64,000 nt of DNA from Sulfuricurvum sp. MLSB (GTDB lineage Bacteria; Campylobacterota; Campylobacteria; Campylobacterales; Sulfurimonadaceae): assembly GCF_000747095.1 (NCBI RefSeq), contig NZ_JQGL01000015.1, positions 39,896-103,895 on the forward strand, written 5' to 3'. Position numbers and translations under genes: made by a program. The notes under the pieces were generated by a model, which saw nothing but the letters and a program-made list of their open reading frames with translations, made no database searches and had not been told where the DNA came from. This document shows positions 8,250-15,915 of the stretch, piece after piece (the stretch's first letter is position 1; every line of letters begins with the position of its first letter).

Positions 8250-9467
8250 ATGGCAATCAGCGTAGAAGAGGCACTGGAAAAAATTTACGCCCTGTCCAAA
8301 GCGCTGGGAAGCGAAATCGAGCCGATCGAGAATGCGGTACACCGTGTTTTGGCCCAAAAGGTCACCGCCGCCTATCCGCTCCCCTCATTCGACAACTCGG
8401 CCATGGACGGCTACGCCGTACGGGTGGAAGACGCGGGCAAAACCCTCCCCCAATCCTGCACCGTTTTTGCGGGTGACCAAGAAGAGATCCGCATGGTCGA
8501 GGACCAATGCATCCGAATCATGACGGGAGCCAAAATCCCCCAAGGATGCGAAGCCGTCGTTCCGATTGAAGAAGTCGTCGTATCGGGAGATTCGATCACA
8601 TTGCCCTCCTCCATCCGCCCTTCCCAACATATCCGTCTCAAAGGGGAAGACATCGAAACCGGCATGACGCTGCTGGAAGAGGGGACGCAGTTTCACGCCC
8701 ATCATATCGCACTGCTCGCCTCGCAGGGGATTACCCATGTTCGCCTCTACCGCCGCCCCAGAGTCGCCCTTTTTTCGTCGGGAAACGAACTGAAAATGCA
8801 TTACGAACGTCTGGGAGCCAACCAGCTTTACAATACCAATACCCCGACCTTTTCGACGCGCTCCCGCGAGCTGGGATGCGACGTAATCTTTACCGGAACC
8901 GCCGAAGACACCCTTGATTCGATTCAAGACCATATCCGCAGCGCCCTGAACGCCGATTTTATCATCACCTCGGGGGGGGTGAGCGTCGGAGACGCCGACT
9001 TCACGAAAGAAGCGTTCTCTTCTCTCGGATTTGAGTGCGCTTTTGAATCGGTCGACATCAAACCGGGCAAACCGACGACCTTCGGCCGAATCGGAGAAAC
9101 CGTCGTTTTGAACCTTCCGGGAAATCCCCTCGCTGCGGCACTGTGTTTCGAGCTTTTCGGCCAAAGCGCCATACTTGCGCTCAGCGGCCGAAAGGACAAA
9201 TACCTCTCGACCATCACGGCCCGTATGGCCGAGCCGTTCAAAATGAAAAAAGGACGCAAATCACTGATACCGGGATGGTTTGACGGCTCGACCTTTACCC
9301 CCAGTCCGAAATTCGGACCCGGAATGGTGCTGCCGCTTTCACGCGCCAACAGCTACATGATGGTCGATGCTTGTGTGGAAGGATTTGAAAAAGGGGCCGA
9401 GATCAAAATCATCCCGACGCGATGGTGCTTCACGACCGAATCAAAAGGATCGCTAACGACGTTTTAA
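8250..9467 (+). CDS. moeA: Molybdopterin molybdenumtransferase
   Basis: 405 residues. MoeA inserts molybdenum into adenylylated molybdopterin. Visible blocks are LPSFDNSAMDGYAV, IMTGAKIPQGCEAVVPIEE, LFSSGNEL, NTNTPTFSTRSRELG, ITSGGVSVGDADFT, KPGKPTTFGRI and NLPGNPLAAALCFELF. The order matches domains III, II, I and IV of MoeA. The start ATG follows AAGGAGACGAA. It is convergent with queD and the two stop codons overlap on opposite strands. The same region holds moaA, so two steps of cofactor synthesis are close but not in one operon. Confidence 0.96.
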   Translation: MAISVEEALEKIYALSKALGSEIEPIENAVHRVLAQKVTAAYPLPSFDNSAMDGYAVRVEDAGKTLPQSCTVFAGDQEEIRMVEDQCIRIMTGAKIPQGCEAVVPIEEVVVSGDSITLPSSIRPSQHIRLKGEDIETGMTLLEEGTQFHAHHIALLASQGITHVRLYRRPRVALFSSGNELKMHYERLGANQLYNTNTPTFSTRSRELGCDVIFTGTAEDTLDSIQDHIRSALNADFIITSGGVSVGDADFTKEAFSSLGFECAFESVDIKPGKPTTFGRIGETVVLNLPGNPLAAALCFELFGQSAILALSGRKDKYLSTITARMAEPFKMKKGRKSLIPGWFDGSTFTPSPKFGPGMVLPLSRANSYMMVDACVEGFEKGAEIKIIPTRWCFTTESKGSLTTF

Positions 9468-10045
9468 ACCGTATCGGGGTTGAGAAAAATGTCCCCGCTC
9501 AGGATTCTCTCCCATAACTGCGGATCGCTCCACCCCTCGCGCACCTCTTGGCTGAAACGGATGGCATCCAAGGGAATCGTTCCCATCCACTCCGAATAGG
9601 CGTCTTCCTCAAAAGCCTGAGCGTACCCCGTATCGGTTTCATGGACGATGATGCTGTGCAGTTTCACCCCTTTTTCCCCGTTGATCATATGGGTGCATCC
9701 CAGCAATCGGTCGATCATCAAAAAAATGACGCGTGCGAACTGTTCGCATGAGGGCGAGACGGGAAGCTCGACCCAGCGTTCGGAGTGAGCTTTCATCGCA
9801 TCGATGTATTCGCGGTTATCCGCATCCCAGATCGCAACCGCATGGTCGAAGCTGTCAATAAGCTCTTTCATCCCCTGCTTCATCAACCCGAAATCGTACA
9901 CCATCTGCCCTCGGTCGAGGTATTTGGATTCGAACAGTACTTCGACTTTATACGAATGGCCGTGGATCGACGCGCGGCACCGCTGCGTCGAACATCCCCG
10001 AACGACATGGGCGTTTTCAAATTTAAATAGTTTACGGATAATCAT
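9464..10045 (-). CDS. queD: 6-carboxytetrahydropterin synthase (QueD/PTPS family)
   Basis: 193 residues. It converts dihydroneopterin triphosphate to 6-carboxytetrahydropterin on the route to queuosine. Zinc ligands are His13 (ENAHVV), His29 and His31 (SIHGHSY), with a Cys pair at 18-23 supplying the catalytic cysteine. Residues after DFGLMKQ and SFDHAVAIWD complete the fold. It is longer than the 120-residue E. coli QueD because of inserted and C-terminal segments (ending near EGWSDPQLWERIL). queE precedes it on the same strand, so the pathway context supports the call. Confidence 0.9.
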   Translation of the reverse strand: MIIRKLFKFENAHVVRGCSTQRCRASIHGHSYKVEVLFESKYLDRGQMVYDFGLMKQGMKELIDSFDHAVAIWDADNREYIDAMKAHSERWVELPVSPSCEQFARVIFLMIDRLLGCTHMINGEKGVKLHSIIVHETDTGYAQAFEEDAYSEWMGTIPLDAIRFSQEVREGWSDPQLWERILSGDIFLNPDTV

Positions 10046-10062
10046 AAATAAAGCCTTTTGAG

Positions 10063-10077
10063 GTCACAAAATGTGAC
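10063..10077 (-). repeat. Perfect palindrome in the queD leader
   Basis: GTCACA-AAA-TGTGAC, a 6-bp perfect inverted repeat 18 bases before the queD ATG and just downstream of its predicted promoter. It could be an operator or a leader hairpin. The half-sites are in the opposite order to a CRP site. Confidence 0.5.
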
Positions 10078-10093
10078 TTCAAGTATGTTACGT

Positions 10094-10099
10094 ATTATA
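10094..10099 (-). promoter_or_regulatory. Promoter -10 of queD inside the queE stop
   Basis: Minus-strand TATAAT that contains the TAA stop codon of queE (10095-10097). It would start a queD transcript about 40 bases before its ATG. Confidence 0.5.
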
Positions 10100-10853
10100 C
10101 CCCGTGATTCTGATCCCAGATACGGATATGGAGACGGTCGGAGTAGATAAAACCGCGCCGTTTGCAAAACTCGATGACCGCTTCGCAGTTGGCCTCGATG
10201 TGAGCCTTGTCCCCGCCTAGAGGCATGCAATAGACAGGCGTATAGGGATACGAGGCGATAATGGTGTCGATTTCGGCTTCGATATCGCCAAGAAGCGACG
10301 GTTCATCGACGGTAAATTTGAAAAAACTCTCTTTGGCGTTTGCGACGATCGATGCGATCGCATCCTCTTTGACCCGCTTTTCCAACGGTTCACCGCTGTT
10401 GGAAAGTTTGACCGAAAGGGCGTAGGCCGCCTCTTTGTAAAAAGGAAAGCGGCGGAAATCGGGGGCTATCGTCCCGTTTGTTTCAAACGTCACCCGGTGT
10501 CCCTGCGATACCAGATACTCGATGAATTCGGCAAAGACCGGTTCGTTCACGTAGATGAGCGGTTCACCGCCGGTAAGGACGACGTCGACGTGAGGGGGCA
10601 GACGGTAGCCGTTCATAATCCAAATCAGCGTCTGAAGCTCCTCGATCTCCTGCCACATCTCGCCGAAAGCCTTGCGGTTGACCGCGTACACGGTATCGCA
10701 TCCGGTGATTTCGCTGCCGCAGGGGGCGATCTCGGTACACCCGAATCCCTCGCACGTCAGGTTGCAGCCGCCGAAGCGGAAAAAGAGCGACGGATGGCCC
10801 GTGTATTTTCCTTCCCCCTGAACGGAGTAAAAATGTTCGACTAAATACAACAT
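10095..10853 (-). CDS. queE: 7-carboxy-7-deazaguanine synthase (radical SAM)
   Basis: 252 residues. It makes the 7-deazaguanine core from 6-carboxytetrahydropterin. The N-terminus (HFYSVQGEGKYTGHPSLFFR) is typical QueE. The cluster cysteines appear as Cys30-x3-Cys34 and then Cys52 in a GCDT motif, with extra cysteines at 39 and 45, rather than a plain CxxxCxxC. VVLTGGEPLI and VTFETNGTIAP are the SAM/substrate motifs. It overlaps nothing but starts two bases after the moaA stop, so moaA-queE form a unit of two radical SAM enzymes that both act on GTP-derived pathways. Confidence 0.93.
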   Translation of the reverse strand: MLYLVEHFYSVQGEGKYTGHPSLFFRFGGCNLTCEGFGCTEIAPCGSEITGCDTVYAVNRKAFGEMWQEIEELQTLIWIMNGYRLPPHVDVVLTGGEPLIYVNEPVFAEFIEYLVSQGHRVTFETNGTIAPDFRRFPFYKEAAYALSVKLSNSGEPLEKRVKEDAIASIVANAKESFFKFTVDEPSLLGDIEAEIDTIIASYPYTPVYCMPLGGDKAHIEANCEAVIEFCKRRGFIYSDRLHIRIWDQNHGV

Positions 10854-10855
10854 TT

Positions 10856-11821
10856 TTAACCTCCCGTTTCGTAGAAAGCGCGGCTTGAGGCTTCGGCATC
10901 CCCTTCGCTCCAGCGGTTTTTCTCGGGCTTGGTGCGGATGACCTCTTTAAGCACCAGCGCCGCTTCCTTGATATCGCCGCGCCGAACCGCGTCGCGGATC
11001 GACATCGCCTCGTCGAAATAGAGGCAGGGGATCAGATTCCCCTCGGCGGTCAGGCGGATACGGTTGCATTTGGTGCAGAAATCGTCTTTGTGCGGTTCGA
11101 TGATCCCGAATTCGTATCCGTCTTCGAGCTTGTAATAATGAGACGGGGAGTGGCCGTCGAATCCTTCGTCCTCATAGGAATAACGGCTTGCGATGATCGA
11201 CAGAAGCTCCGGGCTTTGCATCCCTTTGATGTTCACTTCGGCATGGACGTTTTCCATGTATTCGATGAAACGAACCGTCATCTTGCGTGCTTTGCAGTAT
11301 TCAAGAACATCGAGGATTTCGCCGTCGTTCAGCCCCTTCATCGGAACCATGTTCACTTTGACTTTCATCCCTACTTTCAATGCTTCTTCAACGCCCTCAA
11401 GAACCTGCTTCAGGACGTCTTTTTTGGCAATCGTTTCGGCTATCTCGGGTTTGAGAGAGTCAATCGAGACATTGATGCGGCGAAGCCCGGCGTCATACAG
11501 TTTCTGCGCGGCCCCTTTGAGCAAAAACGCATTGGTCGTCATCGCCAGATCGATATCGTTTTCGTAGTCTTTGATCATCTTGATAAATTTGTCGAGGTCT
11601 TCGCGCAGCAGCGGTTCGCCGCCCGTGATACGGATTTTTTTGACCCCTTCGTCAATCGCTACTTTGATGAATTGAAACAGCTCCTCAAAACTGAGAAGAT
11701 TCTCTTTCGGTACCCATGAAAACGGCTTTTCAGGCATACAGTACTGACATCGGAAATTGCATCGTTCCGTCACCGAAACCCGCAAATAATCGACCGTTCT
11801 GCCATAACTATCTACTAACAA
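10856..11821 (-). CDS. moaA: GTP 3',8-cyclase
   Basis: 321 residues. It is the first enzyme of molybdenum cofactor synthesis. It has two 4Fe-4S sites: Cys21, Cys25 and Cys28 (CNFRCQYC) for radical SAM, and Cys249, Cys252 and Cys266 ([18 protein letters not shown]) for GTP binding. The C-terminal Gly-Gly (FYETGG) that is inserted into the active site is present. The start is TTG at 11819-11821 with AAGGAT six bases upstream; no ATG in frame fits better. Confidence 0.96.
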   Translation of the reverse strand: MLVDSYGRTVDYLRVSVTERCNFRCQYCMPEKPFSWVPKENLLSFEELFQFIKVAIDEGVKKIRITGGEPLLREDLDKFIKMIKDYENDIDLAMTTNAFLLKGAAQKLYDAGLRRINVSIDSLKPEIAETIAKKDVLKQVLEGVEEALKVGMKVKVNMVPMKGLNDGEILDVLEYCKARKMTVRFIEYMENVHAEVNIKGMQSPELLSIIASRYSYEDEGFDGHSPSHYYKLEDGYEFGIIEPHKDDFCTKCNRIRLTAEGNLIPCLYFDEAMSIRDAVRRGDIKEAALVLKEVIRTKPEKNRWSEGDAEASSRAFYETGG

Positions 11822-11910
11822 ATTTATCCTTCTGACATCAACCTAAGCAATCTGGCGGGAGTGTAGCGAAATGTTGTTTGGAGTTTTATTTATTGAGGAA
11901 ATTAGAGGGG

Positions 11911-11929
11911 AAACCCCGTTAAGGGGTTT
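11911..11929 (-). terminator. Hairpin terminator after the bc1 operon
   Basis: AAACCCC-GTTAA-GGGGTTT, a 7-bp perfect stem 7 bases beyond the small cytochrome stop and upstream of moaA. The T run is stronger on the plus strand (TTTTATTGTTT), but no plus-strand gene reads into it. The likely use is ending the pet operon. Confidence 0.5.
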
Positions 11930-11935
11930 TATTGT

Positions 11936-12331
11936 TTACCAGCCGCGAACGACTGCGTGGCACGCAGTACATGCGTTCACGATTTCAGAATAAGACTGGC
12001 TGGCTTTTGAAAATTGTTTTTTATCCAATGCGGCAAGCATTTCCGATGATGCTTTATCAATCCGTTTCGCTGCATTGAAGGCGATATTGCTCATATGCTG
12101 CTTTTCTTTCGGAAGATATTTTTTGGTTGCTTCACTGTTGTGGAAAAGAGCGTTTGCGTTATGAATCTCTTTTACCCCTTCTTTGATCAATGCGGGCGTA
12201 TTGTACAGAAACCCTTTTTGAACATTGTTCAAACCGTTTTCCATCTTGCCCATATTTAATACCAAAGTTTCATTGGCCATTGCGGCACCCGCGAGGAGTG
12301 CGCCAAGAGCCATCATTTTGATCATTTTCAT
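11936..12331 (-). CDS. Small periplasmic c-type cytochrome (cytochrome c'-like)
   Basis: 131 residues. The signal peptide MKMIKMMALGALLAGAAMA is followed by an all-helical domain with one heme site at the very C-terminus (Cys121, Cys124, His125 in CTACH). A C-terminal CxxCH after a four-helix body is the plan of cytochrome c' and of the b562/c' superfamily. It starts 10 bases after petC with AAGGAG, so it is the last gene of the bc1 operon. It may accept electrons from cytochrome c1 or bind a small gas; neither is shown by sequence. Confidence 0.75.
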   Translation of the reverse strand: MKMIKMMALGALLAGAAMANETLVLNMGKMENGLNNVQKGFLYNTPALIKEGVKEIHNANALFHNSEATKKYLPKEKQHMSNIAFNAAKRIDKASSEMLAALDKKQFSKASQSYSEIVNACTACHAVVRGW

Positions 12332-12341
12332 CCATTACTCC

Positions 12342-13220
12342 TTAGTGTACTTCGGACCAGATTTTGCGTTTCCACAAATAGGCAAGGATTGCGAAAATCA
12401 GCGTATAAATCATTACCCAGATTCCGAGTGATTCACGCTCCGCTTTTTTGCGGTCGCCGATCTCTTCCATGTACGCGATAACCTCTTCCTGAGCTTTTTT
12501 ATTCAGACCGGTGCGAGGCATTGCCGTTCCCGGCAAAAGTACCTGAGGATCATTTATGAAGCTATACAGATAGTGTTCTCCGCGGCTTTTGATGTACTGA
12601 GACAAATCCGGCGGAGTCGCGCCCATATAGGTCTTGATCGTATCGATAGGGGTAGTCGATTCGAGTCCCGCATACGCCATCGAGTGACATCGTCCGCACG
12701 CAGCTTCAAACGTCTTTTTATGCGATTCGGTTCCCGATTTCGCCGTTGGAGCGACCGATTGCAGATACGCCACGATGTCCATGATCTCCTGAGCGCTCAT
12801 CCAGTTATACGAAGGCATCGGGAACGCTTTCCCGCTCTCGGGAGTAAATTTATGCTGGAGCTTCATCGCGCTCACAGGATCATAAATAAAATTCGCCAGA
12901 TAGTTTTTATCGTAAATCCATCCCGCACCGCTCAAATCCGGCGGAACGACGCCGTAACTGGCGGCCGCATCGGCATTCGGCATAACTTGCGGATGCCCTA
13001 CCGATTCAATCGAGTGACACGCGATACAGTTGGCTTCTACAAGCACTTTACCGTTTTCGACGTTCCCGACCAAAGACGTATCGACGTTTTTAAGGTCTTT
13101 GAACGTAAAGTCCGCCGGAGCAACTTCGGGATGCATCACATGGTGTGCATACGGTTCAATCCCGTAATAGGTAATGCCGACAAGAGCAACAATGACGGCT
13201 AAGATTTTAAACTCTTTCAT
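12342..13220 (-). CDS. petC: bc1 complex cytochrome c subunit (diheme)
   Basis: 292 residues. There is an N-terminal membrane span (FKILAVIVALVGITYYG), two heme sites (Cys65/Cys68/His69 in CIACH; Cys175/Cys178/His179 in CGRCH), and a C-terminal anchor (LGIWVMIYTLIFAILAYLW). The two-domain, diheme cytochrome replaces monoheme c1 in Campylobacterota bc1 complexes. It passes electrons from the Rieske centre to the cbb3 oxidase or soluble cytochromes. Its ATG shares one base with the petB stop. Confidence 0.93.
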   Translation of the reverse strand: MKEFKILAVIVALVGITYYGIEPYAHHVMHPEVAPADFTFKDLKNVDTSLVGNVENGKVLVEANCIACHSIESVGHPQVMPNADAAASYGVVPPDLSGAGWIYDKNYLANFIYDPVSAMKLQHKFTPESGKAFPMPSYNWMSAQEIMDIVAYLQSVAPTAKSGTESHKKTFEAACGRCHSMAYAGLESTTPIDTIKTYMGATPPDLSQYIKSRGEHYLYSFINDPQVLLPGTAMPRTGLNKKAQEEVIAYMEEIGDRKKAERESLGIWVMIYTLIFAILAYLWKRKIWSEVH

Positions 13221-14470
13221 TATTTGCCCCCTACTTTTTTAGCTTCTGCTTTGGTAATGAACGGCAACGCCGCGAACAAAGTCAAAAATGTCAAAGACGA
13301 TGCAAAACCGACCCATGCGTTCGCACCGGTCGGAGGCAATTTACCATACACGGTCAAGACGATCAAATCGACCATCATAAACCAGAACCAGTATTTGAAA
13401 TACGGGCGCTGATTCGCCGGCTTCACCATCGGTGAACGGTCAAGCCACGGCATGAAAAAGAAAACGGCGTTCGCGATACCGAATGCGATCAGACCGAGAT
13501 CTTTACCTGAAATGCCGCCGATCTCAAAGAAGAAACCGCGCAATACCTCATAACTCCACAGGAAATACCACTCAGGGTAGATGTGGGCGGGCGTTTTGAG
13601 GCCGTCCGCTTTGTCAAAGTTGATCGCATCCATCGCAAAACCGTAATGGAAGAACACCAGATAAAAGAAGAACAGCATAAAGAATCCGAGGACAAAAAAG
13701 TCTTTGGACAAAAATACCGGCCAGAAAGGGACGACTTTGGACCCTTTTTTGTCACCTGCTTTGTATTTTTCCGCTTCTTCGTCGAAATCGAAGAATTCGC
13801 CCGCTTCGTTATTGACGTGCGGGAAGCGCAACGCATAGAAGTGCAACACGATCGCACCGATGATCAACAAAGGGATCAGCAATACGTGAAGCATAAAGAA
13901 ACGGGTCAAGGTTGCATCGGAAACGTAGAAGTTACCGCGAATCCAGACAACGAGTTCGTCCCCGATCACCGGAATACCGCCGAAGATCTCGGTAATAACG
14001 TACGCCGCCCAATACGACATTTGTCCCCACGGAAGCATGTATCCGCTGAATCCTTCGGCTGAGAAAAGGACAAACAAAAGCATCCCTGAAATCCAGATCA
14101 TCTCACGCCCTTTTTTGTACGAGCCGTAGTAGATGCCGGTAAACATGTGGATATAAATCACCAAAAAGACAACCGATGCGCCGACCGCATGGATGTGTCT
14201 GAAAAGCCAGCCGTAGGCGACTTCCTGCATTATCGTGTAGTTGACGCTGTCAAACGCCATATTGACGTCCGGTTTGTAGTACATCAACAGGAAAATTCCC
14301 GATACGACCAAAAAGGTGAACAATACGCTCAGCAATACGCCCATCGCCCACAAAAAGTTGATATTTTTAGGAATCCAATATTCCGTCATCATCACTTTGG
14401 CAAAGTTGACGACACCTAAACGCTGGTCAAACCACTCGAGCATTGAGTCTGCTTTTTTAAATTCTGCCAT
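13220..14470 (-). CDS. petB: bc1 complex cytochrome b
   Basis: 416 residues with eight or nine membrane spans. The heme histidines lie in RHIHAVGASVVFLVIYIHMF and in the FMLHVLLIPLLIIGAIVLHFYA helix. The quinol-oxidation motif PEWY is in HIYPEWYFLWSYEVLRG. It oxidises menaquinol or ubiquinol and recycles electrons for proton translocation. It sits between petA (10 bases) and petC (1-base overlap). Confidence 0.96.
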   Translation of the reverse strand: MAEFKKADSMLEWFDQRLGVVNFAKVMMTEYWIPKNINFLWAMGVLLSVLFTFLVVSGIFLLMYYKPDVNMAFDSVNYTIMQEVAYGWLFRHIHAVGASVVFLVIYIHMFTGIYYGSYKKGREMIWISGMLLFVLFSAEGFSGYMLPWGQMSYWAAYVITEIFGGIPVIGDELVVWIRGNFYVSDATLTRFFMLHVLLIPLLIIGAIVLHFYALRFPHVNNEAGEFFDFDEEAEKYKAGDKKGSKVVPFWPVFLSKDFFVLGFFMLFFFYLVFFHYGFAMDAINFDKADGLKTPAHIYPEWYFLWSYEVLRGFFFEIGGISGKDLGLIAFGIANAVFFFMPWLDRSPMVKPANQRPYFKYWFWFMMVDLIVLTVYGKLPPTGANAWVGFASSLTFLTLFAALPFITKAEAKKVGGK

Positions 14471-14480
14471 TGTCCCCCCC

Positions 14481-14984
14481 TTACGCTTTCGCTGCCATCA
14501 TGGCTTTGTATTCGGGACCTTCTTCGCCGAGTACAAGCGTTACGCCGTCAAGTTTGAACGGAGGAATATCAAGCGGCCGCGGAGGAGGTCCGAATTTGTT
14601 AATACCCGCATCGGTAAACTCGCCCCCGTGACAGGCGCATTTGAAATCATGCTGATCGGCGCGGTACGCCGGAATACAGCCAAGGTGGGTACACAACCCG
14701 ATCATCACTGAAAAATAGTGGTCGCCGATTTTGACACTGCGTCCGTCGGTCGGTTTCATATCTTCGGTGTATTTAAGGACAAACACCGGTTTACCCCGCC
14801 ATACAACGACTTCAAGCTTATTGGCTTCTAGCCCTGACACGTCAACCGTCGTGAAACCGGCAGACATGACGCTTGGAAGCGGATCCCATGTCTTTTTCAT
14901 CGCGATAAGCGATGCGATCCCTCCAACAGCGGCGACGGCACCAAAGGCTTTTCCGATAAACCCTCTTCTGCTTTCATCCATCAT
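14481..14984 (-). CDS. petA: bc1 complex Rieske iron-sulfur protein
   Basis: 167 residues. The 2Fe-2S ligands are Cys98/His100 (CTHLGC box) and Cys116/His119 (CACHGG box), with the disulfide pair Cys103 and Cys118. The N-terminus SRRGFIGKAFGAVAAVGGIA carries a twin-arginine motif and a single span, as expected for Tat-inserted Rieske proteins. It is first in the petABC operon. Confidence 0.96.
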   Translation of the reverse strand: MMDESRRGFIGKAFGAVAAVGGIASLIAMKKTWDPLPSVMSAGFTTVDVSGLEANKLEVVVWRGKPVFVLKYTEDMKPTDGRSVKIGDHYFSVMIGLCTHLGCIPAYRADQHDFKCACHGGEFTDAGINKFGPPPRPLDIPPFKLDGVTLVLGEEGPEYKAMMAAKA

Positions 14985-15018
14985 TGTTATCTCACTTAAT
15001 TTGGAAATTTAACGTTCC

Positions 15019-15024
15019 ATCATA
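15019..15024 (-). promoter_or_regulatory. Candidate promoter of petABC
   Basis: Minus-strand TATGAT in an AT-rich gap, 35 bases before the petA ATG. Confidence 0.4.
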
Positions 15025-15036
15025 AGTTAAAAAGGT

Positions 15037-15915
15037 TTAAGTTTCACTAAAATCGAAAGTTTTCCTTATGAATTCGATTACTTTTGTGTTGCTTTTGTCG
15101 ATTTGGTGATAGTTGTTTGATAAAGCGGTACTTATGGCTTGCATAAGCTGTTCTTGTGTCAATGCCGTTACGACGGGAATATTGAGCGTTGCAAACAAAG
15201 GGATGAAATCATCCGCATAATCGGCTCTTTGCAGATAGACCGGACGGCCGCCGCCCGCGAGGTTTTGGAGTACCGCCTGAGGCGATGCGCTGATCAGAAC
15301 GTCGGTACGGCGGACCACCTCATCGTACGCTTCGGCATCATGGATCGTCCCGAAACTCTCTTTGAGACTGTTCTCATACCCGAGAAAATGGTAAAAGCCC
15401 ATCAGCAGATCCATTTTTGCCGGTTTAAAGACCTCCTGATATTTTTCCAGATCTTTCTCGTAATCGTCATCCCCGAAAAACAGCGCCGTCGGAATCGTTT
15501 TTGGAAGCTGATCGTAATAGCGTTCGTCAATCGCAACCGCTTTGCATATCCCCTCTCCGTCCAAATACGGAGAGATCAAAAATTCATTCGGATGTTTTGT
15601 GTCTGCCGGATCGTCCGTGACGCGGATAAAAGTAGAAAAAAACCGGGTCATATCCTCAAGCAGCGTCGGGTTGAGTTCGGCGGAATCAAAAATGATTTTG
15701 TCCCCGTGTTGCGCGATTTGGGGAATGTTGCGCACCACGTCGACACCGACGGCACGTTTTATCCCGTAGTCACGGGCTTGTGCGGCAATCCGAAAATCGG
15801 AGCACAGCAACGTGATGTCCATGAACTCCTGAAGCCGGCTGACAATCGCGGCCGCACGGTGAAAGCGGTCCAAACCGATGCGGTGACCCGTGTGAACGTA
15901 ATAGAAATATCGCAT
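15037..15915 (-). CDS. GT-B-like protein of unknown function
   Basis: 292 residues, soluble, no signal peptide. The N-terminus YYVHTGHRIGLDRFHRAAAI resembles the glycine/histidine-rich loop seen in PseG-like and other GT-B-fold nucleotide-sugar enzymes, and the C-terminal half has the alternating alpha/beta pattern with a motif around NLAGGGRPVYLQRA. This suggests a sugar-nucleotide hydrolase or glycosyltransferase, but no family is certain. Its ATG overlaps the last base of the mnmG stop. Confidence 0.55.
   Translation of the reverse strand: MRYFYYVHTGHRIGLDRFHRAAAIVSRLQEFMDITLLCSDFRIAAQARDYGIKRAVGVDVVRNIPQIAQHGDKIIFDSAELNPTLLEDMTRFFSTFIRVTDDPADTKHPNEFLISPYLDGEGICKAVAIDERYYDQLPKTIPTALFFGDDDYEKDLEKYQEVFKPAKMDLLMGFYHFLGYENSLKESFGTIHDAEAYDEVVRRTDVLISASPQAVLQNLAGGGRPVYLQRADYADDFIPLFATLNIPVVTALTQEQLMQAISTALSNNYHQIDKSNTKVIEFIRKTFDFSET

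Noticed and set aside
10063..10077. CRP/FNR binding site before queD
   Set aside because: The half-sites run TCACA...TGTGA, the reverse of CRP, and FNR's TTGAT...ATCAA is not present; only a generic palindrome can be claimed.
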